64,000 bases of DNA from Alentia gelatinosa (lineage: Eukaryota; Annelida; Polychaeta; Phyllodocida; Polynoidae): assembly GCA_950022655.1 (NCBI GenBank), contig OX465579.1, positions 77,139,193-77,203,192 on the forward strand, read 5' to 3'. Each line of letters begins with the position of its first letter. The stretch's first letter is position 1. The translations under genes and the position numbers were made by a program. Shown here piece by piece: positions 26,030 to 37,209 of this stretch. Under the pieces are notes generated by a model that worked only from the letters and a program-made list of their open reading frames with translations, was not told the DNA's origin and did not search any database.

Positions 26030-28700
26030 TCGGCCTTTATCCTTTACGCTTCCCCTCATTTCTTTAGTAATTTAGTGGTGATAGAAGTGGCTGTATCTGC
26101 CTCTTTCAGAAGCAGCTGAACTACCCCCTCCCCACTAGACACAAGTTCTTCAGCTTTCTCCACAGGAACTCGTCAATTAACAGTTCTCTTACCTCACATG
26201 AAGTCTGCCACCCATTACAGGCTACCGCAGACGTGTGCCAAGTTCACCCAACTTACCCCACCAACTCTGACCGAAAAGTGAACCCCTACAGTCGCGCACT
26301 TACCTAGGCTACATGTCCGGCCGTGCGGTGGACGCTGGACTTGGTCATGTAGGTAGCTTAGTCCCCGTTGACTATTTACCTCCAGTTTGCCTGCAATTAG
26401 GCCATTAAAGTCCTCAAAGTAGGTCGTCTGTGCTGGCCCTGATCCTGCTCGCTCGCCTCACCGAGAAGTCGGTTTGTGCGTAGGGCGGCCCCGCGTCCGC
26501 CGAGTTCCGACGTTAATGTTGCGGGGACACACACGGGGGCGCTGCAGAGCGTCGGTGCCAGATTCTCGCGACACTAGTGACACCTGGTAGCGCGAGGCAG
26601 CTGCAAGCCTGGCCGAGCACCGTCAGCACTTATCATGGGATATAACATATTAGTCACCTTCTTACACAAGAAATGCTGATGTTACCATAGAGAGAATGTA
26701 TCTATAAATGTTGGTTAGTACATATGCGGATACCAGTATAAATAGATACTTCCTGTTTCGCATGTGTCTCAGCTGCTGGAAACCGTACGCAAGAAATTAC
26801 ATGTAGGCCTACAACGCATTTTATCCAACATGTATCGAAATTGTATCCAAGTGACCTTGGGTTATATTGGTAGATTTAAATCTGGTCTAATCTCTGGAAT
26901 CGGATGGAAAAAAAAAATTAAAACATATTATTTCCTTGCTAACGCAAAAGAGCAGACATGAGAACAGGTCATGTGGAAATAACTCGATAATATTCATAAC
27001 CCCGGCTAATCCGTAATTCAGATGAATCAGTTCTTTCTGCATGACATGAATTTTGTTCTGCTCTGACATGTTAATCTTGTGATCTGACCACTGGACCGAA
27101 ATACAAACATTGTAGGCAAGTAATGATCTATAGGACATCTGACCCGAACTGATCCTAGATTTAACCCCTACCATTGACCGCGCCCCCTTGCAGTCAACAA
27201 CCAATCAGAAGAGATCGGCTAATCTTCCCTGCCGCTCAGATATGGCTGTATGTCAGAAGTTAACAAAGTCTGATACTGAAGGGCTGACCAATTGGCCTCC
27301 TTAGCGAAGTGGGCCCACAAGTAATGGCTTAGGGGGCTTCGGCGGGTCCGGCAAGGCCATTTGCCATTATTAGGCTCCAATGGACCGTGAGCAAAGCTGG
27401 CCAAATGTAGTGGTCACATTGGTCATTTATCCCAGCTTGACCACGCCTACAAAGGTCAGCTACCAGGGATGACTTGTCACCTTCACCGCGACAACAACTT
27501 TGCTTTTACCCTGATGAAATTTGGTGAAAGGAAGAGCAGCCTGTTTCGGCCCAGTGATATAATAGGGGGAAAACTTTGAATAGTTGCATTTGTGCCGTGT
27601 CTTTCAAATAAACTTTACATCGGTTTTGTTCAATTGTTTACCTTTTTCATATTTTTTCTTATTCCCAGTTGCACATTTAGTTTTGATGCAAATGAGGTAA
27701 GATGGGGAGGGTGCACAATTCGCTGTAGTCTATAACCCGATAGCCTCGGCGAATAATCAGTTTAAACCTCAAAGTTTAAACCTGCATACATGTTTGTTTA
27801 AAGAGGTGGGGTTGCGACTTTGTTGGTGTCAAAATAAAACGTTCCTCTGATATTGATAATTATCGATCTTCCAGCAGTCATGAACAGAATGGCAATTGCA
27901 TTTGTGTGATTATTCTTACTAGTCTTTTAAAAATATCTAAATGCATATTGCCTTATAAGGCTTTAAATGAATAAAACTATACAGGTAAGTAATATAGATT
28001 AAATGACAAAACATCATTCCAGACTAACGGTATACACGCGAGCAAAGAAATAAATAACGCCAGCACCACCAGAGAGACGCCATGCAATTGACAGGGGTAT
28101 GAATCGTGGCGTTGATGTGTAAAGAAATGATAATTTATACGGGTATACCCTCTATAGACGCGTCCGGCCAAATGTATTGTAGATTATACTATAAATCCTA
28201 CACATTTTGACTAACGTTCATGAATACGCCGGAAGCGGTAGGATAATCGCTGGGGAGTGGCAATGTCGAGCTCGATATGTACTCCAAAGATCCTCAAATG
28301 GAATGTCTTTATTACATTTACGACTTACGCATGACTTTATATCATACGAGTTTTAGACATTCCGGTATTGCTCTTTACAGGTAAATCTTGTTCAACTAGG
28401 GCAGGATGTGGCATTCGGTAAGCGTTTTCGTGGCATAGGGTTATGTATTTCTGTTAACGAGACTTTTTATTCTTTGCCATATACTGATATAGGATATATT
28501 TCCATATAGTGTCCCTACCTTACAGGAATTAGATTTTATTTTGACATACATATGTAGTTTATCACCAAGTAAAAATAATCAGATAGACACAATATTCACC
28601 ATATATCTAAAGGATAAAACTCAAATTCAAAATGATAAGGCCAAATCTAAGATGATACGGTCAATATATTTTAGGATGAGCTAGATACACTACTAAATAT
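26030..28700. other. No gene seen: noncoding, GC-rich at 26420-26640
   Basis: The 26420-26640 patch is CpG-rich without a supported exon. The rest is AT-rich with short frames only. Confidence 0.45.
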
Positions 28701-28959
28701 ATCCTGAAAATGATAAAAGTACAACTAACCTGAGTCTTGTCTTGCGTGGCTGCGGGTGAGTCGATACCGCATCCAGTGGGCAGTTGTCCGGTCCATACAT
28801 TATGTCCGTGGCGGTCGACTCCTTTGATTAGAGTCCGCGTCGGTGTACCTTACTGGGCGTTAGACATCCTGTGATTAACCTGTCTCGGCCAGCAGCCATC
28901 CCCGCCCACCTATAATTAACTTGTTACCTTTTTGACGGTCCAGATTTAGGCGTCAGACC

Positions 28960-29320
28960 GAGGAGCGCGACGGATCAGAGGGCGCGCGCGGCCGGGGATG
29001 GGTCGATGATACGGCGGCATTTCAGGGCGCGCGCGGCGGGAAGGAAGCGTCAGGCCATCGGGCAGTATCAGGGCGCCGGGCGGGGATGGAGTATCGGCAG
29101 GCCGGCCGTACATCAGGGGAGCGGGCGCCGGCAGGGCCTCGGCAGGGCATCGACGGGGTACCGGCGGACAGCACCGGGCGCAGCGTGAACGCTTTGTCGG
29201 CGGAGGGCGTCGCTAGAGCGTCGCTTGGGAGTCCGCGGGGCGTCCGCAGGCGCGTTTCATCCGGGCAACGGTGCAGCATGCCATCGTGGTAGCCTGAGCA
29301 TCTCACGAGGCCCGTACATC
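28960..29320 (-). promoter_or_regulatory. GC/CpG-rich island, possible promoter and 5' leader
   Basis: Base composition jumps to very GC-rich with many CpG (GGCGCGCGCGG at 28981 and again near 29026), in an AT-rich setting. On the minus strand a donor-like site CTCAG|GTTAGT ends at 28730/28729. A noncoding first exon from the island spliced to the ATG exon at 25780 is therefore possible. Open frames on both strands here are a by-product of the GC content. No TATA or initiator is evident. Confidence 0.3.
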
Positions 29321-29329
29321 TTCATGCGG

Positions 29330-32140
29330 CGACCGCAAACACTCAGTGCCTTCACACCTCCACCTATTCACAATCAGCTATAATGGTCACGCCGAGATGC
29401 CAGACTTAGAATCACAGCCAGCCTCCTCGCCTGATCACCAATAAATCCCCTACTTTACAGGAAATGGCCACCAGCTAATTGCAGTCTTCGCCGGTCGGCA
29501 TCTATAGGTTGGGTACGATGGCGAAGACGTCGAGTTGAAAAAAATATATATCCCCGCAGGGGAGACCACGTCGCGCCGGGAATGTGGGGGGTCGACACCG
29601 GCGTGAGGATATAGGGTAAGCAGTTCAAGCGATAGGGGAGTGTTAACGGATTCTCTTCAACTGTAGGGCAAACAGAGGGACAAGAGTAGTCAACCTGTCC
29701 CTGGAGTTATTGATAGAATCAAAACAAAATAACAATGAACCTCTTCGTGTACATAAGTGGTCCTGACTCCAATTAATTAGGGCCAGTGCTTTTGTTATTC
29801 ACAATAGCAATTTTATTTTAAATAAAGAAATAAGACCCAAACCAATGGCAAAACAACCGCAAAACAAAAACACTTCTCAAACGTTGCGGAGCTATTTTCA
29901 AACGATATGTTCAACTATAAAAGTATGTATAAGGTAATCAAGAGAGCTGTCGTACATTTCATTTGAATAAGGGTTAATATATTCCAATACCCATATGCTA
30001 TATCTCCCCAGGTACGTATATACCTACCTGCATAAAGGTGTGTAGTATACTTCATATAACAAAAAAAAACAGGCACACATATAACATACGGTCTACGGAA
30101 GGCGGATTCCAGGAATGCTGTTTAATTCACATCACACTTTAATTCTCTCACTTTCAGCTTAAATGGGCATCAACGAACTTCTCTCTCATCACAAAGCCAT
30201 GCTACCCCGTCAGGGTCCTATCAAATCGTCATCCTTGTTCTATAGTTAGTCAGTCAGCGGTGGCAGTTTCCCTCGGCCGAGCGATAATTGATCTCCCCCT
30301 AATTGTGTCCCTATATTGGGTTTGTTATCGGGCGCCCCCGGCTATGATAAGCACCCTGTTTTATTAGACCCAGGAGGAATCTTAATCTGTGGCCTGGAAC
30401 ATGCGCGCAGAGGTCTATCTGATCGTCCCACAAAGGGGTGGTGGGGGAGCCCAGACCGCAATCGCACAGTAGGGCCGAAGAAGAGTAGACATGAGAATGA
30501 TGTTAAATGCACAGTCCTTTCTAGTTAATATTTGTATTACTATCTTTTAGAGAGGAATATATACCCAGAAGCGCTAGGGATGGGAGCAAATAATAATCTA
30601 TTCTAACCCAAACCCCGTTCTACATATTCATATTGCCTCTACTGGTTAGGAACTTATTGACTGCGGATACGTTACCGAATAAGCGAACATTTATCGCATA
30701 AAATTGAATGCACAAAATAATGTCTACACATCACTCGTGAATTTATACTACTCTTCCAGCCTTTTCCCCCATCCGATAGATATATTTAACTATATTACTC
30801 ACAGCATTGATAATTATCAACTACCTTGTATTGAGTAGATTTTCAAATTGGACTTTTTGATTCGTTTTATATGTTTATTATTATCAGGTCTTTGTTGATT
30901 GACATAAGTAATTGACAGATTGCTATGTATATTTTTTAATTTTAATGGAGAATTTCACCCTATTTTCCACACTGATATCCATTTACGAGTAAGAAACTAC
31001 AATGTTTTTGATTAAAAAAAAAGGGCAGTGGAATAACATTAGATTTTGTTTTTATCTGTCTGATATCGGGTATGGCTTGATTAACATTCTTCATTGCATT
31101 GTTCAAAATTATATTAATGATTTTTAAATAGAAATTCTCTCTATTGTCCACGCTGCTAAGATAGAGAAAAACGCTGTAAGAGATTACAGGAAAAGTGTAA
31201 AAGGCACTTAATATGTAAAATTTCCTTTGAGATTCTATTGTTTTTTATTACATTGTTTGCAGATCGGTTTAAGTTACATAAGTCGGATTTCTTAAATATT
31301 TCACATGTAAAAAAAACCCATTGGTATTCGGTTAATTCCCTGTCTTATGCAGATTGCAATAAAAACAAGGGGATTGGAGTCTATACATTGTAATGGCTAG
31401 CCAAAAAAAATATGTATAGAAAATAAAACCTTCAATTTTGTGGTAAAATAGTATATGACATCATTGTCTGACCTACGGTAATAATTCTTTAATCGTATGT
31501 GTTACTTATAATAAGCTTCGAACGTTCGAACGAAATTGACACTCTGTAAGAGATTGAGTTTCACCAACCTTCCCCTGCATACCATTTTTTTGAAAATAGG
31601 TTTATTTTTTCGGATTTTTCATAGAAATGTCTGTTGAACGCAGAACTTTTCCTTAGGAAAAAATATGAAAAACACCCTTCCATATGGTTAAATATTTATT
31701 TTTTTACAATACATATGTTTCCTAAGTGATTCATCGGTTAATTTTTGGTCATTTTGGTCTATTTTGACCCCCTGGAGATCAAAATATTGACATTTAAGTT
31801 ATAAAACCTTTACTTCCCCTCGAGCACTCGACGAGATCCATCTTTTAAAAAAGGAAAAAACAACATAATATAACACACCGGGGAAATGCTAGAATCCAGG
31901 AAACGACTAAAAATGGACTTGCACTGGTTTCGTGAGAACAGACCATTTACGGTTGTATTTGGCATTGATATTGGATGAGGCCCCGGTGATTAATTTTTCA
32001 ATCAAAGTAGGTCGGGACTTAAATATAGGTGTCCAATGGTTACGTCATCGGTGCGGTACTGGCTGGTGGCGGGGCAGGGAGACACCAGAGGAAGGCGTCA
32101 GGCCCTGCTCCACCCTGCAATCATGCAGTACGGCTATTAC
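29330..32140. other. No gene seen: strongly AT-rich
   Basis: Many A and T runs, no lengthy frames and no recognisable repeats, apart from the start of the minisatellite region at the right end. Confidence 0.5.
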
Positions 32141-32147
32141 ACGGTCA

Positions 32148-32350
32148 GCTCAGACACACCTACACCCGGCCAAAACACACCTACACTCAGCCCAGACATA
32201 CCTATCATTAGCCTAGACACACCGATCATTACCCCAAACATACCTATCGCCAGCCTAGGTACACATACCATCAGCCAAAATGCAGCTATCCTCAGCTCAG
32301 ACTTTCTTTCTATCAGGTCAGACACACATCTCCTCAGTCAAAACATACAT
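32148..32350 (+). repeat. Degenerate ~22-bp minisatellite, block 1
   Basis: About nine imperfect units of the type CAGCCCAGACACACCTACNN with alternations of ACACACC/ACATACC and CAGCC/CAGGC. Blocks 2 and 3 follow within 1.5 kb. Confidence 0.75.
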
Positions 32351-32355
32351 ACAAA

Positions 32356-32489
32356 ATATTGACTGGTGTCAGATACAAGTGGCTGCATGGTCCGAGGAGT
32401 TGACGCATGGTAATATCCAAGCGCATGTGAGGATATTACGTAGGGTCAACTTCAAGGAGCATTAAACCACTTTTATCTGAAACCAATCT
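32356..32489. mobile_element. Fold-back element, diverged copy
   Basis: It opens GACTGGTGTCAGATACAAGT and closes CTTTTATCTGAAACCAATC, with the inner hairpin GGTAATATCC / GGATATTAC intact. Arm pairing in the middle is decayed. It directly follows the 22-bp minisatellite block. A further trace (GCGTAGTAATGTCCGAGCG) lies at about 33104. Confidence 0.55.
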
Positions 32490-32799
32490 AGAAGCCATTT
32501 TCCATTAGCAGATTATTCAGCACTGATCTGGAGGAACTCAATTAATCAGTGTCCTTTTCGTTGGCCAATGGAAAATGGGTATTACTATCATCCACCTTTA
32601 TCTGACTGGTGGCATGCCAATACCACTTTATAGTTATGAACTTTTTTTCTTCTGTATGCATTATTTATCCCTGTGCGTGCTTTCTCGCAACTCAGCACAC
32701 AGCAGAACTGTATGCGCCGGGTACATGTGTATCCATACAGAGTTCCTATAGGTTTGATATGGGCACTCTGTATTAGATGGATGATAAAGAACTATCCTC

Positions 32800-33045
32800 A
32801 GCCAATACACACCTACCCTCAACCCAGATACACCTACGATCAGGCAAATTCTACCTATTTTCAGTCAAGAAACACCTATTGTCAGTCAAACAGTCTTATA
32901 ATTGGTCTACGCACACCTACAATCAGCCCAGACACACCTAATGTCAGACCTGACATACATAATGCCATTTCGAAACGCATCTACTATAAGCCCAGACATA
33001 TCTATTGCCAGTGATGACACACCTTCCCACACCTGCGGCCAGCCT
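32800..33045 (+). repeat. Degenerate ~22-bp minisatellite, block 2
   Basis: The same unit as block 1 (CAGCCAATACACACCTACCC, CAGCCCAGACACACCTAATG and so on), separated from it by about 450 bp of non-repetitive sequence. Confidence 0.7.
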
Positions 33046-33299
33046 AGATATACAATATTACCATGATTATGAACTGCATTGTTGTATTTTCCCAATAGCT
33101 GATGCGTAGTAATGTCCGAGCGATTGCTAGGATATTGAATAGTGTCAATCACAAGGAGAATTCAACCATGCAGATCAATAACATGGTAATTTTGTATTTA
33201 TTATACAACATTCGAAATATGAGTTATCAAAGGAAAGACAAAATAGTCGCTACTCATCTGACGCACAACTTTGTACGCTAGCGACTATTGTGAATGTCC

Positions 33300-33620
33300 T
33301 CATCCCACACACATACCCTCAGCCAAATCTTATCGACAATCGCACCAGACATACCTCAACCCAGACGTAAATGCCATCAGCCTACCCATAACTATCCTCA
33401 GCCCACACACACCTACGGACGGACCAAACACACCTATTCTTAGCTCAGGCACACCTATACCGTCAGCCAAGAAATTCTGCAATCAACCCAACCACACAGA
33501 TATATTGATCAACTAAAATTCATTTAACGTCAACCTAGATACATACAACATAATTCCATGCACACCTACAGTCAGACCAAACACACTTACTATCAGGTCA
33601 GACATAGCCTACTTGCAGCT
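33300..33620 (+). repeat. Degenerate ~22-bp minisatellite, block 3
   Basis: The same unit again. Its distal part (33515-33588) is duplicated almost exactly at 37134-37205. Confidence 0.7.
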
Positions 33621-33629
33621 ATCCTCAAT

Positions 33630-35340
33630 ACGGGAGGACCCTCTTTAGTGGGCGATCGCAGTGAGGCGGGTGGATTGAGGGGGGGGGGGGTACATCCAAT
33701 CTTTAATTGATTGCATACAAAAGGCAAAGGGGGCTCGTGGGTAAGAGTTTTTAGAAATTGTGTGTAAATACCTCCTGGATGATCTGAAACATGTCTCTGA
33801 CAATTTCGCGCTATTAAATTGTATGAGCACCAGTTATTACAAAAATATGTCGATATGAGTTCCCAGTAAAGAACCTAGCAAAGTAGTTGGTTTTTCATGT
33901 CTTTTTTTCAAACATGGTTTCTAGCCACCTCCCCAATTAGTTTAATTTCCCAAAGAACACAATACATACAACATACTCAATCCCTACATCCTAAACTTTT
34001 CCCTACGACACATTCAAAATACTCAAACCAAATGCATTTTTATATACTATATAGTATTTAAATGCATGCATATTAAAATGTTTAGATAGATATTCAATAC
34101 TATAGATTTGATGCGGCAGCAGGGAAGTTCTGAATGAGTTAATGATAATACGGAAATCTCAAGCGTCATAATTAAAAATATGCACAAAGTGAGCTCAACT
34201 TGTACCGAATAGTAAACTGTTCTGTATATTTTTATACTTACTAATATGTCTTGATAGTTATTGCACAGTGACGTACCGTACCCACTTTAAAAGTTTACTT
34301 GTACATATGCACAAATAATAGTCTATACCTTCTGTTCAAACGTAAGCTACCTTATTTGGTATTTAAACAAATTCAATGACCCGGTGCATGCTAAGATATA
34401 AAAAAAGACACTTAACAGTTCAAAATTACCCGTTAAATAGCATGTATCTTTTACACATCAGCTTAAGAATCAGGGTCTCATTTAGAGAAAGGGGAATTGA
34501 TTGTATATTTTTTCCCCCTAAACGTTTCTCGATATCCTCAGCTTGATAAGCAGACACCCCGGGATGCGTCAGAGTAGATAAAAACACAGGCAGACGACAT
34601 TTGTGATTAGTCCCCTGTATTATGAAAAAGAAATCCCTTATCGAAGCTTTTCACATCCCTTGTGTCATAGAGGCCATGCTCGTTGGTCGTTACGTTGATT
34701 AATGTCACTATCAATTAGTTAAGCGTGTCTGTATGAGATAGAGGCAGTCGCGCTCCGACTTCTGCTCATTAATGATTCTCATTAACATAAAGGCTTGCAT
34801 GGATTACGCTCAGGCAAGAACGTACCTCTTCCACCAAATGTTCTTTTTTTGTGTGTTCCGGGTCGTGTTCTTAATTTGTTGGGACACAATTCGTTTTACA
34901 GATCCCCGTGACCGTCATAAATCATCGTGAATGATGCCAGCTGATAGGTCCAGTCACCATCTGGCTGGTCATGTGATTGGCCAAAACTTCGTGATGAGAG
35001 TAAGTGTATAGACCTAAACATTATATACTCTATGCATCAAATCTCTAAAAGATAATTGCATTTATAACATAGGCTCATTCTAGCCAACCGACTCGCTTAC
35101 ATTTCCCACTATTACCTCTTCACTTTTACTGGCATTATTTTCTCTTTGTTTTCATTTTCCACCAAAACTCCGCTATTTCCCCAGAAATCTGTTATTTTTG
35201 GAGTTTGGATAACTATCGTCAGATAAAAGTAGCATTTTTTTAGAATATCATGTTTCTATTTTCATACTTTATTTTCATCTTCATCCGACTTACTGTGAGG
35301 ATCAAAACTCATATTTGGGATTGACATGGGCATGCGAGTG
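33630..35340. other. No gene seen: AT-rich with TAAT/ATTA-dense part
   Basis: 34550-34810 has several ATTAAT/TTAATG motifs of the homeodomain type amid less AT-biased sequence, and might be an enhancer. A poly-G run is at 33679-33690. Confidence 0.35.
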
Positions 35341-35348
35341 TGTAATAA

Positions 35349-35566
35349 TCAGCAGGGCCTCACTGAGTTCCACAGGCCCGTACTGATTGACAGGGGTTGG
35401 CGCATGTCAAGGTCGAGCACACTGCAAATCTGACACAACTGACAGGTGACAATGTCCTCATTGACCCTCTTCAGGAGATCAGATGAGAGTACTTGTTTAC
35501 CAATGAACTGGGTCCATGTTTCTGACTGATCACGATTGGCATACTTCTTTTCCCGTTCGAATGGCT
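35349..35566 (-). pseudogene. Possible coding remnant next to the SINE
   Basis: A minus-strand open frame of about 72 codons reading PFEREKKYANRDQSETWTQF, then VLSSDLLKRVNEDIVTCQLC and a TGA stop. Its composition looks like real protein, and the SINE duplication falls at its 5' end. A splice acceptor-like CCCCAGCAG is provided by the SINE edge, and an alternative ACTATAG existed before the insertion. I do not recognise a family; it may be a terminal exon, a gene relic or chance. Confidence 0.22.
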
Positions 35567-36014
35567 GGTCTGCTGGGGTGGACAGCAATTACCAATCTGT
35601 TCACCCTCTTGGTCGCCTCACCTCCTCGTGGTGCAGACTGGATATGCTTGCACGCAAGCATAACAAAAGTGACTGGGGTGGGGAGTTAGCTCAGTGGTAA
35701 AGAGCACTGGACTTGTAATCCCAAGGTTGTCAGACTTTGTTGATTCAGGTCCCACTGCAGCCAATTTCTCCTTCACCCCCAGCAGTGGTAGATTTACAGC
35801 TATATCAAAGGCCAATCCTTCTCATACCATGTCTATGTGGTGTGGGAAGTAAAAGAACTCTCACCTCGGTAAATGTGTAGGGGTGAGGTTTCCACCTAAA
35901 TTCATTTCATAGATTCAATCACCACCCTTGTGGTGTAAAAGAACCTTGAGAAAGTCTGATGAGAACCTGCAATGGTTAACTGGACGTTAAATCAAACCCA
36001 CAACCAACCAACCA
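35567..36014 (+). mobile_element. Composite tRNA-derived SINE with 12-bp target duplication
   Basis: The sequence GTTCGAATGGCT occurs exactly at 35555-35566 and 36015-36026 and brackets the insertion. The tRNA-like head begins near 35676: box A TAGCTCAGTGG at 35687-35697, anticodon region GGACTTGTAATCC (TGT, Thr-like), box B GATTCAGGTCC at 35742-35752. A non-tRNA body follows, and the 3' end is GACGTTAAATCAAACCCACA then (CCAA)n directly before the right duplication. Unusually, about 110 bp of non-tRNA sequence lies upstream of the head but inside the duplication. Mobilisation by a LINE is inferred. Confidence 0.75.
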
Positions 36015-37133
36015 GTTCGAATGGCTATAGTCGCATTATTACTCGGTAAATGACTGTCGGATCTTTTTGCTAAATCACCCACACCGTAGTAGTTCCACTC
36101 ACGTGGCCATCGATTTGGTCTAAATACAGGCAAGTTTGACTTTGCACTGTTTTATGTGCTTCGAGTTTGTAGTAAATACCTTAAATACCAGAATAACCAC
36201 TTCAATCAATAAGCCATGTCAGGGTTACAGAATCGTTGGTCCATCACACAATTTTACCATCCATGCAGCTATGTTTGACCATAAATCACCTTGTTATTGT
36301 TTTTTTTCGCTCTGAATTGGTCATGAGGAATTCGGGGGCGGTTCATCATTCAAGAGAAGCTAGGGCCAACCAGCCCTCAACTCAGGTGAGAGAAACTAGA
36401 AGACCCAATAGGGTCTGTAAAAAAATGTTAAAGACGCTTTATAACTCGGCCACTAGGGTGTAAGCCTATGAATGAATATATTTTAAAAGAGAGAAAGGTA
36501 ATATCTTATACTTAAAGATATATACTGGGCTACTTACGCATGAATCGATAGGGATGAGGAATATCGGAAGGCCTTCACAATTGTAATGACCAGAAAATCC
36601 TGGCTATTTCAGCGTGTAATCTGCATCCCATTTCACCATATGACTACATAGTTCACCTCATTCTCTTCTTGATCACTTCCTGCCAACCCTCCACAGTTTA
36701 AACGGTTCTAAATCACCCGTAGCCCGACAAACATTGAACAGGTAGGTTAGTAAAAACAGGCACGGCACTTAAAACAGGCGTGGATGGCAATCAGAGCTGT
36801 CTTAAATAGGAAAGGTGGTGCCATTGTCATCGCCTTGCTTTATTTGAAGATCCCCTTTTTTAGTATCTTGAACGACAGCGATTGGGTGAGATGAAAGCCA
36901 ATGAATGCAATATTGGTTGTTTTAAGAACCAAAAGGTATGAATTCTGATGTTATTTGGTAGTTTGATTGATGAGAGCAACATTTCTTAGAAACATGTATC
37001 CATATATAGTGAATTCATAGTCTGGGAAATGAAGGTCTGAATTAAGGTCCATTGTTTGTAACAAGTATTATGGTTACCATGACAGCAGTGTAGGCCTACA
37101 TATAAATAGCGTGGGACAGTAATTGGTTCCCTG

Positions 37134-37205
37134 AAAATTCATTTAACGTCAACCTAGATACATACAACATAATTCCATGCACACCTACAGTCATCCCAAA
37201 CACAC
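37134..37205 (+). repeat. Dispersed duplicate of the minisatellite block 3 edge
   Basis: AAAATTCATTTAACGTCAAC onward is identical to 33515 onward for about 60 bp, then nearly so to the end. It stands alone, with no surrounding array, 3.6 kb from its partner. Confidence 0.8.
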
Positions 37206-37209
37206 TTGT

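Noticed and set aside
32148..33620. CRISPR-like array
   Set aside because: Units are degenerate with no constant repeat and unique spacer pattern, and the genome is eukaryotic; it is a minisatellite.
35676..35760. Functional tRNA-Thr gene
   Set aside because: Box A and B are present, but the arms do not pair properly and the sequence continues into a SINE body with a (CCAA)n tail and target duplication.
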